A DNA stretch of 64,000 nucleotides from Clostridia bacterium (GTDB lineage Bacteria > Bacillota > Clostridia > Lachnospirales > Lachnospiraceae): assembly GCA_026000755.1 (NCBI GenBank), contig BNZC01000003.1, positions 1 to 64,000 of the forward strand. The letters are read 5' to 3'. Of the stretch, positions 57,649 to 64,000 are shown piece by piece. The stretch's first letter is position 1. Every line of letters starts with the position of its first letter. The notes below the pieces were generated by a model, which worked only from the letters and a program-made list of their open reading frames with translations, did not search any database and was not told where the DNA came from. The position numbers and the translations under genes were made by a program.

Positions 57649-59283
57649 ATGGAAATTTTAATCAAAATCTCAAATGCCGTAAAACTATTGTTTTCCGAGG
57701 AATACATATTGTTACTGGTTGCTTTGTCGCTTCTTTCGCTGAACGGGATAAGGCGTGCGATAGGCGGTTTCCGAGGCAGGAAGAATAAGTTACTGGATAG
57801 TTTTTATTACTCGTTATTTGTAATTGCCATTACGGTATTTGCCTTGGGGTCTTTATTGGATGTACTGGTGGGGAATCTCTGGCCGATTTTTGGCTTTATC
57901 GGTTCAGTCGGTATAGATGTGGCTCCTGCTTTTTTAGCTTTACATATCTGGCGGCAGACTTCCTATCTGGAAATCAAAAAAAACGTATTTATCCGTTATT
58001 TTTCCGTGCCGGCACTGATTGCCGTTTTGCAGTTGTTTGAAATGTATGGCGTGTTCGTTCCGAATCCCTTGTCTTTCTTGTTTGGCAATGCGGTTGCCTT
58101 ACAGGGGGTAGGATTGAAAGATTTGTTGTTGGCACTCTATGTCAGTTTTATGATTGTGCGATCCTATTTATTTTGTTTCAATGTGTTTTACCAGATGCCG
58201 CCGCATATGCAAAAAAGTGCGCGGAATCTTTTGATGTGCATTTCATTATTTGCCACAGCTCTAATAGGTGGTTTTGTTTTGTCTAAGTGGTTGGCGGCGG
58301 CAGTGCTTTTGATTGGCTTGTATTTCACAATGGAGATGTTATACGCCGCATTTTTTATTACCAATTCTTCCAATGTAATTGCTACCTCAAGGCGATTTGT
58401 CTTTGAGGGGATTAGTTCCTTTGTGGTGGTTGTCAGCAAAAAAGGCCGCATTTTAGATTGGAATATCAAAGACGGCAGTCAAAGCCCTGCTCTGCCAACC
58501 CCGTATTTCAGGGAACCTTTTGACAAATACAAAGAACGCATCCTGAAAAATAACGGAAGGGTTTCTTCCCATAGCGAAAATATCATAAGCGCCACTGCTA
58601 AAGATCAGGAGCATAACTATCAGATTGTCATTCATGAGATCGAAACCCAAACCAGGCACTTTGGACAGTTGGTTGAAATACAAGAAGTAACGGAGTTGTA
58701 TTCTCTTTTGCATTATTTTGAGGACGTTGCTTTTATAGACCATTTGACAGGATTAAAAAACCGCAATGCCTATCAGAAATATATGAAAACAGCCTGTGTG
58801 GCAAATAATTTGCCCTTAGGCATTTTGACAGGTGATGTGAATTACCTGAAACGATTAAATGACAGTGGTGGGCATTTGTTAGGAGATAAGCTCCTGCGGA
58901 CGGTTGCGGACATTGTCGTGCAGACGGTAGAGGAGAAAGCGAGGGACGAGGGTATGGATCCGTCACAGGTTTTTGTGTCGAGAGTAGGCGGTGATGAGTT
59001 GGTTATCCTCTACCCCCGAGGTGGGGAGAAAGCGGCAGCGGATTTTGTAAGCCGCATCAAGGTGAATTTGGAAGCGGCGTGTGATGATGAAATAGGAACA
59101 CCCAGCGTATCTTGGGGATTTTCGGAGCTGACTGCTGTTGATCAAAGTTACAATGAGATATTTGAAATCGCCGATCGGCGCATGTATGCGGATAAGGAAC
59201 GGCAGAAGGCCGGACGTGATGATGTGAATAGTGGATTTATACCGGTGCGAAAGGTTGAGGTGGAAGCGGACTTCTCTATATGA
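57649..59283 (+). CDS. 7TM-sensor diguanylate cyclase (GGDEF)
   Basis: 544 residues. N-terminal 7TM region of histidine-kinase type (about 10-225), a PAS-like segment (about 250-345), and a GGDEF domain (about 360-525) with DHLTGLKNR and the active motif GGDEL at 447-451. The Leu at the last position is tolerated in active enzymes. No RxxD inhibitory site is found at the usual position. Predicted to make c-di-GMP in response to a membrane signal, which could act on the PilZ protein at 24951. GGGAGGGC precedes the ATG. Confidence 0.9.
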   Translation: MEILIKISNAVKLLFSEEYILLLVALSLLSLNGIRRAIGGFRGRKNKLLDSFYYSLFVIAITVFALGSLLDVLVGNLWPIFGFIGSVGIDVAPAFLALHIWRQTSYLEIKKNVFIRYFSVPALIAVLQLFEMYGVFVPNPLSFLFGNAVALQGVGLKDLLLALYVSFMIVRSYLFCFNVFYQMPPHMQKSARNLLMCISLFATALIGGFVLSKWLAAAVLLIGLYFTMEMLYAAFFITNSSNVIATSRRFVFEGISSFVVVVSKKGRILDWNIKDGSQSPALPTPYFREPFDKYKERILKNNGRVSSHSENIISATAKDQEHNYQIVIHEIETQTRHFGQLVEIQEVTELYSLLHYFEDVAFIDHLTGLKNRNAYQKYMKTACVANNLPLGILTGDVNYLKRLNDSGGHLLGDKLLRTVADIVVQTVEEKARDEGMDPSQVFVSRVGGDELVILYPRGGEKAAADFVSRIKVNLEAACDDEIGTPSVSWGFSELTAVDQSYNEIFEIADRRMYADKERQKAGRDDVNSGFIPVRKVEVEADFSI

Positions 59284-59351
59284 GTCAAAACGGCAGCTGA
59301 CTTTGTTTATGACGAGGGTCGCAAAAACTGACGTAGGAGTGGATGATAAGA

Positions 59352-59996
59352 ATGGATGTTAAACCTACATTATATTTAGTCACCGACAGGGCAGGAATAA
59401 GCGCAGAAATCCTATTACAGAAGGTAGAATCTGCTCTAAAAGGCGGTGTGACCATGGTACAGCTGCGGGAGAAGGATTGTTCGACCGTGGAATATCTGGA
59501 ATTGGCAAGGGCAGTACATGAGATTACAAGCCGATACCATGTGCCGCTTTTGATTAACGACCGTGCAGACATTGCCCTTGCGGCAGGTGCGGAAGGTTTG
59601 CATGTGGGTACCGATGATATGCCCGTAAAGGAAGCAAGGAAGCTAATGGGGGCGGATAAAATCATAGGGGCGACGGCAAAAACCGTAGAACGTGCAAAAT
59701 GTGCGGAACGTGACGGAGCGGATTATCTGGGAGTAGGAGCCATCTTTGCCTCATCGGTGAAGTCCAATACCAAGATTACCGATTTAGAAAGTGTAAAGGA
59801 TATCTGCGAAAGCGTGTCCATTCCCGTGGTAGCCATCAGCGGAATCAATCGAGGAAATTTAGACGTGTTAATCGGCAGTCCGATTCAGGGGATAGCAGTT
59901 ATTACAGCGATTATGGGAGCGGCGGATAGCGAAGCAGAGGCACGTTTCTTAAAGAGGGACATTCATGAAAAAATTCTTGACCATAGCAGGTTCTGA
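59352..59996 (+). CDS. thiE: Thiamine-phosphate synthase ThiE
   Basis: 214 residues from the ATG at 59352, about 9 bases after AGGAGTGG (the ATG at 59343 is in frame but too close to it). Joins HMP-PP and thiazole phosphate to thiamine phosphate. Typical blocks: LYLVTDRAG, VQLREKDC, LLINDRADIALAAGAEGLHVG, GVGAIFASS. Overlaps thiD by 32 bases. No TPP riboswitch fits in the 68-base gap upstream. Confidence 0.95.
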   Translation: MDVKPTLYLVTDRAGISAEILLQKVESALKGGVTMVQLREKDCSTVEYLELARAVHEITSRYHVPLLINDRADIALAAGAEGLHVGTDDMPVKEARKLMGADKIIGATAKTVERAKCAERDGADYLGVGAIFASSVKSNTKITDLESVKDICESVSIPVVAISGINRGNLDVLIGSPIQGIAVITAIMGAADSEAEARFLKRDIHEKILDHSRF

Positions 59997-60732
59997 TGCA
60001 AGCGGCGGTGCAGGTATACAGGCGGATATTCGGACAGCAACTCTGCACGGCTTGTATTCTATGAGTATTATCACAGCACTTACAGCACAGAATACCACAG
60101 GCGTACAGGGCATTGCCCCGACTGACCCTGCCTTTGTGGCAAAGCAAACGGACAGCGTGTTTTCGGATATTAGACCCGATGCAATCAAAATAGGAATGCT
60201 TGCCAATGCAGGGGTGATAAGAGCCGTGGCAGAGAAATTGAGAGAGCATGAGGGCCGAAACATTGTGCTAGATCCTGTCATGGTGGCAAGCAGCGGCGCA
60301 CACTTGTTTGATGAGGAAGCGGTTTCTGTGTTAAAAGAGGATTTAATTTCCTTGGCGGATGTGATAACGCCAAATATTAGAGAAGCAGAAGTGCTAAGCG
60401 GCATTTCCATTCGGAATCGGGAAGAAGCGGTAGCGGCAGCGGCTGAAATAGGGAAATGGTATGGGGGTGCAATCTTGATTACGGGAGGGCATTTTTCAGA
60501 GAGTAGTGATGATTTGCTGTATCGACAAGGGGAAAGTACTTGGTTTTGTGCAACCCGCATAGACAACCCCAACAATCATGGTACGGGCTGTACTTTTTCC
60601 AGTGCCTTAGCGTGTAATATGGCGTTGGGCTATGAACTGACAGAGAGTGTGAGAAGGGCAAAGGACTATGTTAGGCGGGCGTTGGCATTGCAGCTTGATT
60701 TGGGGAGAGGAAGTGGACCGCTCGGGTTTTAG
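59965..60732 (+). CDS. thiD: Hydroxymethylpyrimidine (phosphate) kinase ThiD
   Basis: 255 residues. Phosphorylates HMP and HMP-P for thiamine synthesis or salvage. Start ATIAGSDASGGAGIQADI-like (FLTIAGSDASGGAGIQAD), DPVMVASSG block, C-terminal GTGCTFSSALA. Overlaps thiE, so the two are translationally linked. Neither thiM nor thiC is present here. Confidence 0.95.
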   Translation: MKKFLTIAGSDASGGAGIQADIRTATLHGLYSMSIITALTAQNTTGVQGIAPTDPAFVAKQTDSVFSDIRPDAIKIGMLANAGVIRAVAEKLREHEGRNIVLDPVMVASSGAHLFDEEAVSVLKEDLISLADVITPNIREAEVLSGISIRNREEAVAAAAEIGKWYGGAILITGGHFSESSDDLLYRQGESTWFCATRIDNPNNHGTGCTFSSALACNMALGYELTESVRRAKDYVRRALALQLDLGRGSGPLGF

Positions 60733-60848
60733 TCGTGTAACTCCGGAAATTTCCTGCTTTGAACCTAGATAAAGTGTGGACAGTAACCAACAGTGTTAGC
60801 GGTGTTTTGAAAAAAATAAAAAAAACACTTCCCAAGCATAGAAAATCA

Positions 60849-60857
60849 TGCTATAAT
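60849..60857 (+). promoter_or_regulatory. Extended -10 promoter element of scfA
   Basis: TGCTATAAT: perfect -10 TATAAT with extended TG, about 60 bases upstream of the SCIFF ATG. The -35 region is poor, as allowed for extended -10 promoters. The rest of 60733-60915 is AT-rich with no gene. Confidence 0.6.
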
Positions 60858-60915
60858 CATAATTGCTGAATCTTCTTATTTATAGAAAGAAACGAATCGA
60901 AAGGAAACCATTATT

Positions 60916-61074
60916 ATGAAACATGTAAAAACATTGAATACACAGAAATTACAGCAGACCGTGAAAAAGGGTGGTTGCGGCGAATGCCAAACCTCATGTC
61001 AGTCTGCTTGCAAGACTTCTTGCACAGTGGGAAACCAAAGCTGTGAGAACAAGGAACAAAAGGCGGTAAAGTGA
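60916..61074 (+). CDS. scfA: SCIFF RiPP precursor peptide (six cysteines in forty-five)
   Basis: 52 residues, too short for many gene finders. Leader MKHVKTLNTQKLQQTVKKGG then a core with exactly six Cys spaced C-x2-C-x3-C-x3-C-x3-C-x6-C, the hallmark of the SCIFF family of Clostridia. Family knowledge: the maturase ScfB makes a Cys-to-Thr thioether (ranthipeptide class). AAAGGAAACC lies before the ATG. The stop overlaps the GTG start of scfB (GTGA), so precursor and maturase are coupled. Confidence 0.95.
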   Translation: MKHVKTLNTQKLQQTVKKGGCGECQTSCQSACKTSCTVGNQSCENKEQKAVK

Positions 61075-62552
61075 GGAGATTTTTATTACATCAGTACAAA
61101 AGCAATGGCTTAAATATTGTTCTGGACGTAAATAGTGGCGCAGTGCATTTGGTGGATGATGTAACCTATGACCTTTTGCCCTTGTATGAAACGACTGTCC
61201 TCGGGGAAAGATCAGAGAAAACGAAAGAAGAACTTTCGGAAAAGCTTAGGGAAGAGAACACGGCAGAAACGAAAGAAGCAATCATAGAGCAGCTTTCACG
61301 GACTTATCCGAAAGCAGACATTGAGGAAGCTTTAGAAGAAGTGAAGCAACTGGAGCAAGCCGGTGTTTTATTTACAAGAGACGAATACGAGGATTTACAC
61401 ATCGCTCATACCGAGCCGGTGGTAAAGGCCTTATGTCTTCATATCGCCCATGACTGCAACTTGGCTTGCCGTTATTGTTTTGCGGAAGAAGGGGAGTATC
61501 ATGGCAGACGAGCCTTGATGTCTTTGGAAACAGGAAAGGCGGCACTGGATTTTCTGATTGCAAATTCGGGAAACCGGCGCAATCTTGAAGTGGATTTCTT
61601 TGGCGGCGAACCGCTGATGAATTGGTTTGTGGTAAAAGAAATTGTAGCATATGGCAGGGCGTTAGAAGCCGGGCATGACAAGCATTTTCGTTTCACCTTA
61701 ACCACAAATGGGGTCCTGTTAGACGAGGAGATGATAGCTTTTGCCAATCAGCTGTTGCCCTCGGGAGAACCGCAGATTGCCAATGTAGTACTCAGTCTGG
61801 ATGGACGAGAAGAGGTTCATGACCGTATGCGACCCTTTCGGGGAGGGCAGGGGAGCTATGAATTGGTAGCACCAAAACTCTTGCGATTTGCAAAAGAGCG
61901 GGGGCAGAAAAATTATTATGTCAGGGGAACCTTTACCCGCCATAATTTGGATTTTGCGGAAGATGTCCTGCATTTGGCGGATTTGGGCTTTACACAGATT
62001 TCGGTAGAGCCGGTGGTAGCGGATACAAATGAGGACTATGCCATTCAAACGGAGGATTTACCCCGGGCATTTGCGGAATATGATGCTCTGGCGGCGGAAA
62101 TGATTCGACGCCGGAAAGAGGGGAAGGGCTTTTGCTTTTTCCATTTCATGATAGATTTAGAGGGGGGACCCTGTGTGGCAAAACGCTTAAGAGGTTGCGG
62201 CGCAGGAACGGAATATTTGGCTGTGACCCCTTGGGGAGATTTGTATCCCTGTCATCAATTTGCAGGAGAGGACGGTTTGAAAATCGGAACCGTCACAGAA
62301 GGCATTACAAACACCAAGCTTCGAGAGATTTTCTCCAAGGTAAATGTTTACAGTAAGCCTGCCTGTAAGAATTGTTTTGCCAAGTTTTATTGCAGCGGTG
62401 GCTGTGGGGCGAATAGCTATCATTTTTCCGAAACCGCAGGAGATACACTTGCCCATAAGTTGAATCAGCCCTATGAAATCGGCTGTGAGTTGCAACGGAA
62501 ACGTGTGGAGTGTGCCATTATGATAAAGGCAATGGAGAGTAGTGAATTGTAA
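61071..62552 (+). CDS. scfB: SCIFF maturase ScfB (radical SAM/SPASM)
   Basis: 493 residues. N-terminal PqqD-like recognition region (NIVLDVNSGAVHLVDDVTYD), radical SAM cluster C129-x3-C133-x2-C136 (HDCNLACRYCF), and a SPASM domain binding auxiliary clusters (GCGAGTEYLAVTPWGDLYPC, CKNCFAKFYCSGGCGAN, and a last Cys in YEIGCELQ). Forms thioether bonds in the adjacent SCIFF peptide. GTG start at 61071 overlapping scfA. secDF follows, suggesting a possible export link. Confidence 0.97.
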   Translation: MRRFLLHQYKSNGLNIVLDVNSGAVHLVDDVTYDLLPLYETTVLGERSEKTKEELSEKLREENTAETKEAIIEQLSRTYPKADIEEALEEVKQLEQAGVLFTRDEYEDLHIAHTEPVVKALCLHIAHDCNLACRYCFAEEGEYHGRRALMSLETGKAALDFLIANSGNRRNLEVDFFGGEPLMNWFVVKEIVAYGRALEAGHDKHFRFTLTTNGVLLDEEMIAFANQLLPSGEPQIANVVLSLDGREEVHDRMRPFRGGQGSYELVAPKLLRFAKERGQKNYYVRGTFTRHNLDFAEDVLHLADLGFTQISVEPVVADTNEDYAIQTEDLPRAFAEYDALAAEMIRRRKEGKGFCFFHFMIDLEGGPCVAKRLRGCGAGTEYLAVTPWGDLYPCHQFAGEDGLKIGTVTEGITNTKLREIFSKVNVYSKPACKNCFAKFYCSGGCGANSYHFSETAGDTLAHKLNQPYEIGCELQRKRVECAIMIKAMESSEL

Positions 62553-62664
62553 TTTTGCGAAACCGTAACAATCAACGTGAGAATCTTACCAAACAGAGAA
62601 CATCCGGTAAGTGTTATATAAATATATTTATTAAATCTTAATTTAATTTTCGGGAGGAATACCA

Positions 62665-64000
62665 ATGAAACGAAGTAAAGGGATAGCCCTGTTTGTCTTG
62701 ATTCTGCTTATTTTAATAGTATCATCTTTAGGGGCAGGGTTTATTATCAAAAAGACAGGAGAGGGTTCAACGAAGAGCATTAAGTTGGGTCTTGATTTGG
62801 CAGGAGGGGTAAGCATTACCTATCAAACGGTAAAGGATAATCCCACCGATGAAGAAATGAGTGATACGATTTACAAACTGCAACGGCGTGTGGAATCTTA
62901 CAGCACGGAAGCGCAGGTTTATAAAGAGGGAAGCAATCGAATCAACATTGAAATTCCCGGGGTAAATGATGCCAATGCTATTTTGACAGAGCTTGGAAAG
63001 CCGGGTTCTTTGAATTTCCAAGATGGAGATGGAAATGTGGTATTGACGGGAACGGACATTGCCGATGCCCAGGCGGGCAGCAGCAGTCATCAAGTGACCG
63101 GTTCTCAGGAATATGTGGTAGAGTTGACCTTGACACCGGAGGGAACGGCGAAATTTGCCAAAGCCACCGCAGATAATGTGGGCAAGCGGATTGCCATTGT
63201 ATTTGACGGACAGACCATCAGCAATCCCAATGTAAATGAAGCTATTACAGGGGGACAAGCGCAGATTACAGGTATGGCAAACTACAAGGAAGCGGAACTT
63301 CTGGCTTCGCAGATTCGTATCGGTTCCCTATCCTTGGAGCTTGAGGAATTGCATTCTAAGGTGGTGGGCGCACAGCTTGGATCAGAAGCCTTAGCAACCA
63401 GCTTAAAGGCGGCGGCGGTAGGGCTTGTATTGATTCTGCTGTTTATGCTTGTGGTATATTTGATTCCGGGACTTGCGGCAAATATTGCCTTACTCCTATA
63501 CTGCGGGTTGCTCATCGGGGTTTTGTGGATCTTTGACATTACATTGACCCTGCCGGGTATTGCAGGTATCGTCTTATCCATTGGTATGGCGGTGGATGCA
63601 AATGTGTTGATTTTCGCTCGTCTTCGGGAGGAACTTGCGGCAGGACGAAGTGTGGAGATGGCCATGAAAGTGGGCTTCCAAAAGGCATTTTCTGCGATTT
63701 TTGATGGAAACCTTACCACTTTGATTGCAGCCGTTGTATTGGGACTGCGCGGTTCCGGTCCGGTAAAGGGCTTTGCCTATACTTTAGGAATTGGTGTGGT
63801 GTTATCCATGTTTACGGCGTTGGTGGTAACCAGATGGATTCTGCGTTGCTTTTTGGCCATGGGTATTACGGATCCTAAATTCTATGGACAGCAAAAACAA
63901 CGGAAGCCCTTTGATTTTATCGGCAAAAGAGTGCCTTGCTTTGTCATTTCCATTGCCCTTGTGGTGGCGGGTGTGGTTGGCATGGGCATACACGAATACA
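62665..64000 (+). CDS. secDF: Protein translocase SecDF, fused (3' end beyond window)
   Basis: The frame is open from the ATG at 62665 (after CGGGAGG) to the window end, 445 residues visible. SecD half: TM helix near the N-terminus, GLDLAGGVSITYQT, periplasmic-type domain, then TM helices with LSIGMAVDANVLIFARLREE and the DGNLTTLI region. From about residue 410 the start of a SecF-like half appears (FDFIGKRVPCFVISIALVV), so SecD and SecF are fused. They use the proton motive force to help SecYEG export. Downstream of the SCIFF/ScfB pair. Confidence 0.93.
   Translation, partial: MKRSKGIALFVLILLILIVSSLGAGFIIKKTGEGSTKSIKLGLDLAGGVSITYQTVKDNPTDEEMSDTIYKLQRRVESYSTEAQVYKEGSNRINIEIPGVNDANAILTELGKPGSLNFQDGDGNVVLTGTDIADAQAGSSSHQVTGSQEYVVELTLTPEGTAKFAKATADNVGKRIAIVFDGQTISNPNVNEAITGGQAQITGMANYKEAELLASQIRIGSLSLELEELHSKVVGAQLGSEALATSLKAAAVGLVLILLFMLVVYLIPGLAANIALLLYCGLLIGVLWIFDITLTLPGIAGIVLSIGMAVDANVLIFARLREELAAGRSVEMAMKVGFQKAFSAIFDGNLTTLIAAVVLGLRGSGPVKGFAYTLGIGVVLSMFTALVVTRWILRCFLAMGITDPKFYGQQKQRKPFDFIGKRVPCFVISIALVVAGVVGMGIHEY

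Noticed and set aside
59284..59351. TPP riboswitch upstream of thiE
   Set aside because: Only 68 bases separate the GGDEF stop from the thiE start, too short, and no CUGAGA-like THI-box core is visible.

Overview
The window reads as a chromosomal segment of a motile, spore-forming, anaerobic Gram-positive bacterium of the class Clostridia, most likely family Lachnospiraceae. The evidence is a single very long fla/che operon of Clostridia/Bacillus type (FliY with CheC-like halves, CheC and CheD, FlhF-FlhG, SigD, a FapA-type DUF342 protein), a complete spoIIAA-spoIIAB-sigF sporulation operon, the SCIFF peptide with its radical-SAM maturase (a near-universal Clostridia marker), an iscR-iscS-iscU-mnmA operon, and a sortase-anchored InlB B-repeat surface protein. 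Species cannot be assigned from sequence alone. GC is roughly 45% by eye.

Layout. 1-1260: 3' part of a CPA1-type Na+/H+ antiporter. 1473-35355: about 36 co-directional flagellar and chemotaxis genes, from flgB (good sigma-A type promoter at 1339-1367) through the basal body, C-ring, export apparatus, hook, FlhF/G, PilZ and che genes to sigD, followed by fapA and three small accessory genes. A terminator hairpin overlapping a new sigma-A promoter (13752-13795) divides the operon between flgE and flbD. 35441-38868 (minus): mnmA, iscU, iscS, iscR, with a promoter and large palindrome in the iscR leader. 38969-43826 (plus): SpoVB-like flippase, cytoplasmic S8 peptidase, AbrB/PIN toxin-antitoxin pair, flavin reductase. 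43823-47152 (minus): 1109-residue glycine-rich repetitive surface protein. 47675-55786 (plus): GH9-like lipoprotein, valS, folC, a small acidic protein, a TPR membrane protein. 56001-57524: spoIIAA-spoIIAB-sigF. 57649-60732: 7TM-GGDEF diguanylate cyclase, thiE, thiD. 60916-64000: SCIFF peptide, ScfB, and the start of a fused SecDF running off the window.

The most unusual content is not a gene. (1) A family of small palindromic, MITE/REP-like elements shares terminal inverted repeats around GTTACTATTCAC / GTGAATAGTAAC. It includes a 210-bp copy with 53-bp terminal inverted repeats, a 132-bp copy bracketed by an 8-bp direct repeat, a 32-bp minimal palindrome bracketed by a 6-bp direct repeat, deletion derivatives, and a copy that supplies the last codons of folC. 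(2) Several operon junctions carry decayed tandem duplications of the 3' end of the upstream gene including its stop codon (fliE, a cheD-linked gene, fapA, the gene after fapA, iscU), plus a duplicated start for spoIIAB; two adjacent examples share exactly the same 77-bp period. (3) Runs of 8-9 G or C inside coding sequence, mostly GGG-GGG or CCC-CCC codon pairs, are far more common than composition predicts. (4) The giant surface-protein gene sits between two perfect 21-bp direct repeats that include part of the neighbouring terminator.

How the genes work together: the first half builds and steers a flagellum and encodes the sigma factor for late flagellar genes. CheA/W/B/C/D/Y give signalling and adaptation, but cheR and receptors are elsewhere. 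The PilZ protein and the GGDEF enzyme suggest c-di-GMP control of motility. The isc-mnmA operon makes Fe-S clusters and thiolated tRNA under an Rrf2 regulator. The second half mixes cell-surface and housekeeping functions with the early-forespore sigma switch and a peptide-thioether (RiPP) locus.
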